Shown piece after piece: positions 26,831 to 35,287 of a stretch of 64,000 bases of DNA (the stretch's first letter is position 1; each line of letters opens with the position of its first letter). Position numbers and translations under genes: made by a program. The DNA comes from UBA7672 sp040398425 (GTDB lineage: Bacteria; Pseudomonadota; Alphaproteobacteria; Caulobacterales; Hyphomonadaceae), in NCBI GenBank assembly GCA_040398425.1, contig JBBATZ010000012.1:10716-74715 (forward strand), written 5' to 3'. The notes below the pieces were generated by a model, which did not search any database, was not told the origin of the DNA, and saw nothing but the letters and a program-made list of their open reading frames with translations.

Positions 26831-27283
26831 GTGGAACGTCGTCTCTCATCCCCGTGACGCCGATCCAGCTGAACGTCGACCCACGTGACACGCGACCGCT
26901 CTGACAAAGTCATCGCAGCGGACGTGCCCGCGCGGGAGGCGCAGCTGGTTCCAGCACGATTGGATATTGAGCGATGCCAGGTCACTTCAACGGCGGACGC
27001 AGAAGAGTCTCAGCGTGTGTGCAGAACCCCGCGCCTGCGAGACAGCGGCGCGAGCTTATTGGTCGTGTTGCCGGCGAAATTTTTGACCCCGGCGCCGACA
27101 TTCCGATCGTTGCTGGTCATTCAGCGTACAGACTTTTCGACAACGCAATTTCTTTGGTCAGTCCACGGAAGACTCTGCACCGGCACCATTGGCCGGACCG
27201 GAACCCGCTCTAGATCGACATTCGGACCGGGAGGGCTTTTTCCCACCTCGCGGCCGCTTCAGCAGAGTTTCCGCGAAACCGTC
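26831..27283. promoter_or_regulatory. 453-base divergent intergenic region of the EPS cluster
   Basis: This gap separates the polymerase transcript (minus) from the co-polymerase/kinase gene (plus). The plus frame stays open back to 26885, but residues there do not resemble the Wzz family, which begins at the ATG at 27284. AT-rich patches occur around 27076-27085 and 27128-27155; promoters for both directions are expected here, but no clear -35/-10 pair was recognised. Confidence 0.4.
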
Positions 27284-29473
27284 ATGACCCAGCCAAATAC
27301 CAATCTCACCACACGCCGATCGCAGAACACGCAAGTTACCGATGCGTCGCAACTCACCCCCATTCCCAGCGCCTTTTACACATCCGGCGCGGACCACCAG
27401 CCGGACGGCAGCGAGCGGTTTCTGGCCGCGCTGTTCCGCCGCCGCTTCCTGATCGCCGGCGTCGCCGCGGTGGTCGCTGCTGGCGGAATCGGACTGACGA
27501 TGCTGCAGGCCCCGAAATATTCAGCAACGGCGCTGCTCGTTATTGATCCCACGCCCGAGCAGATTGTCCCGGACCATCAGGCCTCGGCCGGCCGAGTCGA
27601 CGCCGCCATGGTCGATTCCGAGATCGAAGCAATCCGCTCGCCCGAACTGGTCAAGCGTATGGCAAGTGAACTCCGCCTCGACCAAGACCCCGAATGGAAC
27701 CCCGAGCGTGCGGCACTCACCCCATCCGAGATAGCCCCCAACCTCACCACCGCCCTCGACATCCGACGCCGCGGATTGAGCTATGTAGTCGAGGTTTCTG
27801 CCACCTCGACATCGCCGGCGCGAGCAGCGCAACTCGCGAACACGCTTTCGTCGATCTACCTTTCATCGCTGAGCGAGGCGCGGCAGACGGCGTCCAAGGA
27901 CGCCAATAGCTGGCTTGATACCCGGCTGGATGAGCTGAAGGCGGAAGTTCAGGAGAAAGAAGCCGCGGCGATGCGCTATCGCGCGCAACGGAACCTGCTG
28001 ACGGCGCAGGGCGCCAGCCTCGCCGAACAACAGACGGTGGAACTCCAGAGCGCGCTGCAGTCCACGCGAGCGGAATACGCCCAGCAACGCGCCCAATACG
28101 AGTTGGTCTCCGCGATGGCTAATTCTGGCGGATCCCTGAATTCGCTCGATATTCCTGACGACACGATGCGCGATCTGCGTTCCAGGGAAGCCGCCATCAG
28201 CCAAAAGATAGCCGATCTGGGCAGCCGGTATGGCAGCGCACACCCAGTGCTGCAGCAGGCGCGTGAGGAGCGCGCCGTGCTCGATGAACGAATTACCTCC
28301 GAGATGCAGCGCCTGGCCGCCAGCGCAAAACTGCGGTCAGACTCGGTTGGCGCCCGCCTCAACACCCAGCAAGCGCAACTGGTGGCCCTTCGCGGCAAGC
28401 TGGTGAGCGACAATTTCGACGAGGTCCGGCTCAACGCACTTCAGACCGACGCCGCAGCCGCGCGCACCGTTTATGAGAGTTTCCTGCAACGCTCACACGA
28501 GATCGCCAGCCAGGGAGCGCCGACGGCCATCAGTGCCCGTCTGCTCTCGCCAGCACAGCAACCGACCGAACCGACATCACCGCACATGCTTTTCAATGCG
28601 GTTCTCTCGATCGCGGCCGGTCTGGCACTAGGCCTGCTGGCCGGCATCGTCGCCGAGCGCACGCGCAAGACGCTGGAAACCTCGGAAGAGGTTGAAGAAA
28701 AACTCGGCGTTCGCGCACTCGTGGCGGTGCCGGATCTCGGGCGCCGCGACCTGAAGCATATTCCGGAGGCGAACCGGTCGCCGACGGGCTACCTGCTGGC
28801 CAAGCGCCTGTCGCACTTCACCGAGACCTTTCGGGTGCTGCAGACATCATTGCGGCTCGCGGGCAATCCACATCGGAATGTGGTCGCGGTGACATCGGCA
28901 TTGCCGGGCGATGGTAAAACTACGCTGTCCCTGGGCTTGGCGCGTGTCGCAGGCATGGGCGGTCTGAAGGTTATCATCGTTGACTGCGATGTCCGCATGC
29001 GCACGATCAACAAGCTGCTGGATATCGAGCCGGACGCGGGCCTTCAACAGGTCCTGCTGGGCGAGAAGGACTGGCGCGACGTGGTTGGTACCGACCAGGC
29101 GTCCAACATCCACGTCCTGCCGGCTTCTGCCCTGACTTCGAAGGACATCTTCTCGACTGGAGCGATGGAAAGCCTCGTGACGGACCTGTCGCATCACTAT
29201 GATCTGGTGGTGCTCGATTGCGCGCCGGTCTTCGCGGTGGCGGATACGCGCGTCGTGGCGGCCCTGGCAGATTCCGTGGTGGTTGCGATGCGCGCCGGAA
29301 AGACGCCCACGCGCGCCACGCGTGCAGCTATCGCACAGCTTGAGCTGGCGGGAGCCAACGTGCTCGGCGTTGTGTTGAACCGGGTCGATGTCCGCAAAAG
29401 CCGGCGTCGGTCATTCTATGACGGGCTGTATTACTCGAAGGCCTTTGCCGGGTACTACACCCGCGAGGCCTGA
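27284..29473 (+). CDS. Polysaccharide co-polymerase/BY-kinase (Wzc/ExoP-like)
   Basis: 729 residues. The Wzz-type domain has a first membrane helix at about residues 48-68 (FLIAGVAAVVAAGGIGLTML), a long periplasmic coiled-coil region (about 170-420) and a second helix near 435 (LSIAAGLALGLLAGIVAE). The cytoplasmic BY-kinase domain has Walker A ALPGDGKTTLSLGLA (about 540), Walker A' KVIIVDCDVRMRT and Walker B LVVLDCAPV. A Tyr-rich tail (FYDGLYYSKAFAGYY) supplies the autophosphorylation sites. It controls chain length and export in Wzx/Wzy systems. The upstream in-frame extension is rejected because family similarity starts at MTQPNTN. Confidence 0.92.
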   Translation: MTQPNTNLTTRRSQNTQVTDASQLTPIPSAFYTSGADHQPDGSERFLAALFRRRFLIAGVAAVVAAGGIGLTMLQAPKYSATALLVIDPTPEQIVPDHQASAGRVDAAMVDSEIEAIRSPELVKRMASELRLDQDPEWNPERAALTPSEIAPNLTTALDIRRRGLSYVVEVSATSTSPARAAQLANTLSSIYLSSLSEARQTASKDANSWLDTRLDELKAEVQEKEAAAMRYRAQRNLLTAQGASLAEQQTVELQSALQSTRAEYAQQRAQYELVSAMANSGGSLNSLDIPDDTMRDLRSREAAISQKIADLGSRYGSAHPVLQQAREERAVLDERITSEMQRLAASAKLRSDSVGARLNTQQAQLVALRGKLVSDNFDEVRLNALQTDAAAARTVYESFLQRSHEIASQGAPTAISARLLSPAQQPTEPTSPHMLFNAVLSIAAGLALGLLAGIVAERTRKTLETSEEVEEKLGVRALVAVPDLGRRDLKHIPEANRSPTGYLLAKRLSHFTETFRVLQTSLRLAGNPHRNVVAVTSALPGDGKTTLSLGLARVAGMGGLKVIIVDCDVRMRTINKLLDIEPDAGLQQVLLGEKDWRDVVGTDQASNIHVLPASALTSKDIFSTGAMESLVTDLSHHYDLVVLDCAPVFAVADTRVVAALADSVVVAMRAGKTPTRATRAAIAQLELAGANVLGVVLNRVDVRKSRRRSFYDGLYYSKAFAGYYTREA

Positions 29474-29501
29474 GAGCTCCCGAAAACGACCCATAGCAAT
29501 C

Positions 29502-29536
29502 GCGCGGCTCCCTGAGGGCGCCGCGCTTAATTCTTT
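29502..29536 (+). terminator. Hairpin terminator after the BY-kinase gene
   Basis: GCGCGGC (29502-29508) pairs with GCCGCGC (29520-29526) and is followed by TTAATTCTTT. It lies 30 bases after the kinase stop, between convergent genes. Confidence 0.55.
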
Positions 29537-29584
29537 GTGGGGACTGGATTTTTGGACTTCCGCGCGAAAAGCGGAAAACAGCCC

Positions 29585-30322
29585 TCAGAAAGCGGAACCG
29601 TCTGACCAGAGCACGCGGAGCGTTCGGAAGAAGATGTAGATGTCCATCTTCCACGACCAGTTGGAGACATAATTCAGGTCGTATTCGAGGCGCCGGATGA
29701 TCTTCTCATTGGTGTCGGTGCTGCCGCGCGACCCTGAGACCTGCGCCAGGCCGGTAATGCCGGGGCGGGCACGGTGACGGAACGCGTAGCGTCGGTCGAC
29801 GCCGTAGAATTGTCGGTCATGCGCCAGGGCGTGAGGCCGGGGTCCGATGATCGACATGTCACCCTTCAGAACGTTGAGGAGCTGCGGCAGCTCGTCGATC
29901 GAGTATTTTCGCAAGATGCGACCCAGAAGGGTGGTGCGATCATCTGTCTGTTTCGCCTGCGTGATCGAACGGGATTCGCAGGTCTTCATTGTGCGGAACT
30001 TTAGGATACGGAATGGTCGGCCTTCAAAGCCACCGCGACGTTGCATGAATAATCCGGGCCCTGGGCTATCGATTCGCACCAGCGCCCAGACGCCAACAAG
30101 GACAGGCGCAAGTGCGACCAGCGCTGCGCCTGAAACCAGAATATCGAATGCACGCTTGGAGACACCGCCGATGACGCGCGACGATAGCTCCATGCGGCTG
30201 CTGCGCGGATAGCGGTTCTGCAGAGGAGGCGGACGGAAATCAGGAGACGGGCCGCGACGCAGCGCTTCGGCGCTCATGGCCGCGTTAGCCGACCCGAGAA
30301 TCTCTGCTGCACCGTCGGCCAT
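29585..30322 (-). CDS. Initiating sugar-1-phosphate transferase (ExoY/WcaJ-type)
   Basis: 245-residue polyisoprenyl-phosphate hexose-1-phosphate transferase, the first step of repeat-unit assembly on undecaprenyl phosphate at the inner membrane. One membrane-associated helix is at about 58-82 (AFDILVSGAALVALAPVLVG). The catalytic domain carries FRILKFRTM, KYSIDELPQLLNVLKGDMS and IGPRPHALAHD, and the Asp-Glu pair of SIDELPQ is the expected active site. The short form lacks the extra N-terminal membrane domain of WbaP. Convergent with the BY-kinase, divergent from the Wza-like gene. Confidence 0.93.
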   Translation of the reverse strand: MADGAAEILGSANAAMSAEALRRGPSPDFRPPPLQNRYPRSSRMELSSRVIGGVSKRAFDILVSGAALVALAPVLVGVWALVRIDSPGPGLFMQRRGGFEGRPFRILKFRTMKTCESRSITQAKQTDDRTTLLGRILRKYSIDELPQLLNVLKGDMSIIGPRPHALAHDRQFYGVDRRYAFRHRARPGITGLAQVSGSRGSTDTNEKIIRRLEYDLNYVSNWSWKMDIYIFFRTLRVLWSDGSAF

Positions 30323-30639
30323 AAAGCCTCACCTGCTGACCGGGCGTGTCCCGAAGCGTCTGGTAAACGGCGAGTAAACAAAGTGGTTCCTGCACAGCTG
30401 GAGTTTGATTGCACAATTCTTCCAACGCGCGTGCAATCGAGGCGGAACCGGGTACGACGCCAGCTGCACAGGCGTTCTATCGCCCGTGCCGCGAGCGACA
30501 GAGTGTGCGTCAGCGCACAGATCACGCAGCTGCTGTGATTTCGAATCCGGGCATGGACGATATTTGCAGCCGTCACTGTTCCCGAGCTCGCTCCAGACTA
30601 GCTCGCCTCTGGGAACAACAACATCTACGGGGACCCGAG
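30323..30639. promoter_or_regulatory. 317-base divergent gap between initiating transferase and export lipoprotein
   Basis: No gene is convincing here. An ORF from 30409 continues in frame into the export protein, but its N-terminal part has no signal sequence and no family similarity; the lipoprotein start at 30640 is preferred. The region should contain promoters for both directions. Confidence 0.4.
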
Positions 30640-31221
30640 ATGAACTACGCCCTGAACTTGCTACGCAGATTTGCTGTTGCGGCGACTGCCGCTCTTGTGA
30701 CGGCCTGCGCAACCAGTGAACCGCTGCCCGTCGGCACGGCCAACATCACCGAGGCGGCCAACGAGTACCAGTTGGGGCCGGGAGATCGCGTCCGCCTCAA
30801 CGTGTTCGGTGAGGACGCGCTGTCGGGAGAATTCCTGATTTCCAACCGCGGAAATGTCGCCGTGCCTTTGGTCGGCGACGTGAAAGCGGGCGGCCTGACG
30901 ATCGAGGCCTTCGAAAGGACGGTGGAAGAAAAACTTGTCGCCACCGACATGGTGCGGACGCCGCGCGTGAGCGTGGATGTCATTGCCTATCGGCCGTTCT
31001 ACATTCTGGGGGAAGTGTCGACGCCCGGTCAGTACCCGTATGCAATCGGCATGACGCTTACGAAAGCGGTCGCGACCGCCGGAGGCTTTACCTACCGCGC
31101 CAACTCAAACGTCGTTTATGTGACGCGCGAGGGCGAGGCCCGGGAAACGCCGCTTCAGGTGACGGCCGCAACCTGGATCGGGCCGGGAGACACGATCCGG
31201 ATCGCCGAAAGGTCGTTCTAG
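30640..31221 (+). CDS. Polysaccharide export outer-membrane lipoprotein (Wza-like)
   Basis: 193 residues. Signal peptide with a lipobox (ALVTAC, Cys23) marks an outer-membrane lipoprotein. The Poly_export domain starts EYQLGPGDRVRLNVFGEDAL, followed by the SLBB-type domain YILGEVSTPGQYPYAIGMTL and ending with WIGPGDTIRIAERSF. It is much shorter than E. coli Wza (about 380) and lacks the second SLBB and the membrane-spanning C-terminal helix, as in many alphaproteobacterial short forms. GGGGA precedes the ATG. Confidence 0.92.
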   Translation: MNYALNLLRRFAVAATAALVTACATSEPLPVGTANITEAANEYQLGPGDRVRLNVFGEDALSGEFLISNRGNVAVPLVGDVKAGGLTIEAFERTVEEKLVATDMVRTPRVSVDVIAYRPFYILGEVSTPGQYPYAIGMTLTKAVATAGGFTYRANSNVVYVTREGEARETPLQVTAATWIGPGDTIRIAERSF

Positions 31222-31305
31222 TTTTTGCCAGTCCAGCCAGCCCTCTCCGGTGTGGTCGGGAAGAATTACACGTCGCATAGCCGCCCGCCGGGATCGTCGT
31301 CCGTC

Positions 31306-32484
31306 ATGTCCAGATCAACGCGCGAACGTCCACCCGAACGACTTCCGAAACGACCGATCGTGGTCTGCCTGTGGGGCGCACACCGCCCCACGCCAGATCT
31401 CGACAGCCACCAGACGCCCTCTAACGCCGACAAGGGCGCGCGCGAGCTGAAGGCCCGCGGATATGAGATCAGGTCGATCTCGTCCTGGTCTCGGGGCAAG
31501 CGCCGGTTGCAGGGCTGGGAGCGCAAGCTGCAATACATCCTGCGTGTGGGCGATGTTCTGCACGCTGCGCGAAAGCCGGGAACGGTGATCTACACGGCAG
31601 ATCTGGCCTGGATCCGCGTGCTGTCGACCCTCCGCCACGCTGGCTTCCTGAAGGAACAGCGTATCGTGGTTCACTGGGGCGGCATCGATTTCGATCCACC
31701 CTCCACGGCAAGGCTACCCTATCGCCGCCACTTCGACCGGCTCTTTGCCGCCGCCGACGCGATCTGGTTCGCGAGCGAGAATGAACGGCGCATCTGGGCT
31801 GAGACACTTCCGGCGCATGCCGCACGCATGGCCTTCCATCCTGTGTTCGTCGATCTGGCCTATTACCGGCAGATCGTGCCGGGGACGATCACTTATGACG
31901 TGGTCGCCCTCGGCAGTGACGCGCGTCGCGATTGGGAAACGCCGATCCAGCTCGCTGCCCGCGGCCTTCAGGTAGCGCTTGTCACCGAGGACATGGACGT
32001 CCGCCGGCGCGTCATGGCCCTGCCGGCTGGCGTGTCGCGCAATATCACGTTGGCCTTCCGCGCTGGCTTCCAGCAATCAGCGCGGATCGCCGCATCGGCG
32101 CGATGCCTCCTGGTGGCGACGACACCCAACTACCGCTTTTCCGGTTCGAACACGCTGGGCGTCGCCATCGCCTTGCGCCGCCCGCTGGTGATCGACGATC
32201 CGTTCGACATGCCCGCCTATGGGCTTCAGGCGGGCATGCATCATGAAGCGTTCGATCGAGGCGATCCTGGGTCGGCCTATGACGCCGTCCTGCGCGTGCT
32301 GTCGGATTCGAACTACGCCGCGTCTCTGGCGGAGGCGCTGGCGGCGCGGGCGCCATCTGTCGACATTGACGGGTTCGTGGATCAGCTCGAAGCGAGTTTC
32401 CAGCCAGGATGGACGGCGGCCGGCGCGCGCGATCTGACGTCGGGCTCCCTACCTTCCACGCGATTGGCGCCCGCATGGCTCTGA
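31306..32484 (+). CDS. Glycosyltransferase, GT-B fold
   Basis: 392 residues from the ATG at 31306; a TTG at 31225 would add 27 residues with no family-like sequence. The order of features is an N-terminal domain (VVCLWGAHRPTPDLDSHQTP, then VIYTADLAWIRVLSTLRHAG), a middle segment with VHWGGIDFDPP, and a C-terminal domain with TPNYRFSGSNTLGVAIALRR, where the donor site would be. Similarity to known GT4 enzymes is weak, so donor and acceptor are unknown. It sits between export lipoprotein and flippase and overlaps the flippase gene by 10 bases. Confidence 0.7.
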   Translation: MSRSTRERPPERLPKRPIVVCLWGAHRPTPDLDSHQTPSNADKGARELKARGYEIRSISSWSRGKRRLQGWERKLQYILRVGDVLHAARKPGTVIYTADLAWIRVLSTLRHAGFLKEQRIVVHWGGIDFDPPSTARLPYRRHFDRLFAAADAIWFASENERRIWAETLPAHAARMAFHPVFVDLAYYRQIVPGTITYDVVALGSDARRDWETPIQLAARGLQVALVTEDMDVRRRVMALPAGVSRNITLAFRAGFQQSARIAASARCLLVATTPNYRFSGSNTLGVAIALRRPLVIDDPFDMPAYGLQAGMHHEAFDRGDPGSAYDAVLRVLSDSNYAASLAEALAARAPSVDIDGFVDQLEASFQPGWTAAGARDLTSGSLPSTRLAPAWL

Positions 32485-33932
32485 AACGCTTCAGCCTCGA
32501 TCTCGCCTCGCTGTCTGCCGCGCGCGTCGTGCAGACGCTCGCGGCTTTTGCCTCGCTGCCGGTCATTGCGCGCCTGCTCGGCCCGCACGAGTTTGGCCTT
32601 GTCGCCGTTGCGATGGGCTTTGTCGTCTCCACGATATTCCTGGCGGACGCTGGCATGGGCCAATCGCTGGTGCGTACGCCTGCGTCCGACACCAGGACAT
32701 GGTCGAGCGCATTCTGGGCGATTACCGGGTTTGGCGTCGGCCTCAGCCTCCTGCTCGTTGCGATCGCCTTCGTCACGCCGATCGTGTTCGGCGAGCCGCG
32801 GCTGCTGGGTCTTATGCTGGCGCTGTCGATCATTCCCTTCATGGTTTCGGCGCTGGCGGCGCCAATGGCCGAGCTACAGCAGCGGCAGAAGTTTCGCGAG
32901 TTGGCCGCGATCGAGGCTGTCTCAGCGCTGACCGGCCTTGGGACCGCCATCGTGATGGCCTTCCAGGGCGCCGGCGCCTGGGCGCTGGTGCTGCAGCAGA
33001 TCGCGTTCTGGACGATGAAGGGAACGCTGCTGATGTGGCGCACGCGCTTCCGGCCGCACTTCGTCTTCTCGCGCACCAACCTGTCGGAGCACCTGCGATT
33101 CGCGCGCGACAATACAGGCACGACAATTCTCTATTTTTTTGCGCGCCAGATCGATCCGCTGGTGATCGGTCGTGTTCTGGGCGCCGTTCCGACAGGGCTG
33201 TACGCCTTCGCCACGCGCATCATGTACCTGCCGCAACAGCTGGTCGCGAGTCCGGTGCAGAATGCGCTTTATGTCCGCATGGTCGAGATGCGCGATGACA
33301 AGGAAGCACTGCGCGATCTTCTGCTGATCACGACGACTTGCATTGCTCTACTGGTGTTTCCCGGTGTCGCCATCATCGCCGCTGCCTGCCCTGCCTACTT
33401 TTCTGCGCTGCTGTCGCACGACTGGGCGGGGGCCGCGCCCGTCTTTACGCTGCTCGCACCCGTCGCCGCAGTGCAGACCATACTGGTTCCCGCCAACGCC
33501 CTTCTGCTGGCGACGGCCAACACCTCGATCCGGTTGCGCCAGACCTTCGAGCTTGCGGTGATGTGGGTCATTCTCCTGCCCATGACGGCGCCTTTTGGCC
33601 TGCTGGCGGTGGCTACGGCGTTCTCGCTCTCCAACGTGCTCTACGTTCCGCGCGCACTGCACATGACGCTGCCAGTCATTGATCTTCGTGTGCGGACTTT
33701 CCTGCTTGCGCTCGCGCCAGCCACGCTGGCCGCTGCGGGGCTCTACATCGCGCATTCGCTGATCCGTAGACAGGTTTCGATGACGGAGTTCGAGGAAATC
33801 GCACTGTCGCTCGCCGAGCTCGCGCTCGCCTATGCCGTACTGCTCTACACGTGCCGCGCCGGCCTGCAGGCGCAGATCAAGACGCTCCGTGGCTTGATGT
33901 TGCGCTCAGGCCCCCGCGTTGAACAAATATGA
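32475..33932 (+). CDS. Lipid-linked oligosaccharide flippase (Wzx-like)
   Basis: 485-residue MATE/MOP-superfamily membrane protein with about 14 hydrophobic helices. It starts FSLDLASLSAARVVQTLAAF with PVIARLLGPHEFGLVAVAMG, the usual start of polysaccharide flippases, and a middle segment ARQIDPLVIGRVLGAVPTGL. It moves the undecaprenyl-linked repeat unit to the periplasm. The ATG at 32475 overlaps the upstream gene by ten bases; the alternative at 32409 adds non-family residues. Confidence 0.88.
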   Translation: MALKRFSLDLASLSAARVVQTLAAFASLPVIARLLGPHEFGLVAVAMGFVVSTIFLADAGMGQSLVRTPASDTRTWSSAFWAITGFGVGLSLLLVAIAFVTPIVFGEPRLLGLMLALSIIPFMVSALAAPMAELQQRQKFRELAAIEAVSALTGLGTAIVMAFQGAGAWALVLQQIAFWTMKGTLLMWRTRFRPHFVFSRTNLSEHLRFARDNTGTTILYFFARQIDPLVIGRVLGAVPTGLYAFATRIMYLPQQLVASPVQNALYVRMVEMRDDKEALRDLLLITTTCIALLVFPGVAIIAAACPAYFSALLSHDWAGAAPVFTLLAPVAAVQTILVPANALLLATANTSIRLRQTFELAVMWVILLPMTAPFGLLAVATAFSLSNVLYVPRALHMTLPVIDLRVRTFLLALAPATLAAAGLYIAHSLIRRQVSMTEFEEIALSLAELALAYAVLLYTCRAGLQAQIKTLRGLMLRSGPRVEQI

Positions 33933-33945
33933 AAGGCTCGTTCCC

Positions 33946-34833
33946 ATGATACCGCCATCTCCTAACCCGACTGTCTCCGTCATCATCGTTTCCTACAACC
34001 GGCTGGAGCTGTTGCACCGCGCGATCAGGAGCGCGCTGGCGCAGACGCTTGCCTCACGCGAGATCATCGTGATGGACAATTGCTCCAGGTTCGACATTCA
34101 CGAGGCGCTCGCGGAGTATGGCGACAAGGTTCGCGCCATCCGCAACACGGGCAATCATGGATGCGGCCAGGCGCGCAATGAAGCGGTCAAGGTGGCGCGC
34201 GGCGAGTACATCGCCTTCCTTGACGATGACGATTACTGGATGCCGGAGAAGCTACAGCGCCAGCTCGACACGATCGGCGACCTGCCAATGTCGACGTGTG
34301 GGCAGGAGTTCATTCCGGTGACCGCGTTCAATGTACGTCCGATCACCCGGGTCACGCTCGACATGATCCGCGAGAACAATCCAATCTGCGGGCCGAGCGG
34401 CTTCTTCTGCCGCCGTGACCTGTTCGACGAGCTGACCTTCGACGAGGGCCTGATGTATGCGGAGGACTGGGATCTCATGCTCCGCGTGCTGGCTATCGGC
34501 GAGATCGGCTACGTCGCCGAACCTCTGCTGTATTACACGTACAATGCCGGGTCCTCGATGACGTCAGCCGGGCGTGATCGCAGCTGGGAGGAGATCCAGT
34601 ACCGCTTCGCTGCGGCCGACAAGCATCGCAGCCTGATCGGCGAGCGTCACTACAAGATCCGCGTCGCGAACATCACACTGTCGCATATCCTAACGCGGCG
34701 CGACCGACTCAAATTCATCGGCCATTCCCTGCGCAAGGCCGGCCTGATGGCGACCAGCACGGCGCTGACCCGCAAGGTGCGCTCGAAGCTTGCGAACAAG
34801 CCGACGACCGTCGCGCAAGGGGTGAGAGGCTAG
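33946..34833 (+). CDS. Glycosyltransferase family 2
   Basis: 295-residue GT-A inverting glycosyltransferase. TVSVIIVSYNRLELLHRAIR begins the nucleotide-binding fold, YIAFLDDDDYWMPEKLQRQL carries the metal-binding DXD-type Asp cluster, and the ED catalytic segment is MYAEDWDLMLRV. Start at ATG 33946 (GAAAGG upstream); a TTG at 33919 in the same frame lacks a ribosome site. Last gene of the plus-strand EPS run, ending against the hydroxylase remnant. Confidence 0.9.
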   Translation: MIPPSPNPTVSVIIVSYNRLELLHRAIRSALAQTLASREIIVMDNCSRFDIHEALAEYGDKVRAIRNTGNHGCGQARNEAVKVARGEYIAFLDDDDYWMPEKLQRQLDTIGDLPMSTCGQEFIPVTAFNVRPITRVTLDMIRENNPICGPSGFFCRRDLFDELTFDEGLMYAEDWDLMLRVLAIGEIGYVAEPLLYYTYNAGSSMTSAGRDRSWEEIQYRFAAADKHRSLIGERHYKIRVANITLSHILTRRDRLKFIGHSLRKAGLMATSTALTRKVRSKLANKPTTVAQGVRG

Positions 34834-35147
34834 ACTTCGATCCACATGCGCAGGAGATTTTGGTAGGCGCCGGTCAGCGAGACGACTTGCGCGCGCCCCT
34901 GGCCGAGTTCGCCTGCCAGCACCTGGATCGCCATGTCCATGTCGAATAGCAGCGTCCGTTTGGCGTCTTCGCGCACCATCGACTGAATCCAGAAGAAACT
35001 TGTGACCCGCGCGCCACGCGTGATTGGCTCGGCACGGTGCAGGCTTGAGGCAGGATAGAGCACAAGGTCGCCTGCCCCGAGTTTCCCGGCATGAACGCGG
35101 TTTGTCTCACGGCTGACTTCCATGCCGAAATCGAAAGCGTGCGCCAT
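34830..35147 (-). pseudogene. C-terminal remnant of a PKHD-type 2OG-Fe(II) hydroxylase
   Basis: About 85 residues match the C-terminal part of PiuC/YbiX-type PKHD hydroxylases: AGDLVLYPASSLHRAEPITR, then GARVTSFFWIQSMVREDAKR, LLFDMDMAIQ, and the tail SLTGAYQNLLRMW. The distal iron-binding His (SLHR) and the 2-oxoglutarate Arg (RGARV) are present. The N-terminal half, with the HxD iron ligands, is missing; the frame upstream of about 35120 (to a stop near 35250) does not resemble the family. A truncated, presumably inactive gene abutting the glycosyltransferase stop by four bases. Confidence 0.65.
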
Positions 35148-35287
35148 CCCAAACAGGTTCTGCTCGCCGCGCAGGTCGGTGATGTTGGCGATGGTCGTGA
35201 GATTTACGCCACGGTTCTTGCTGGATCGGAAGATCCTAGCCGTTGGCGACGTTCGCTATAGAGGTCGGAAACTTTTCGATTTTTTTG

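Noticed and set aside
26885..27283. N-terminal extension of the BY-kinase frame
   Set aside because: Sequence before MTQPNTN has no Wzz similarity and covers the divergent promoter region.
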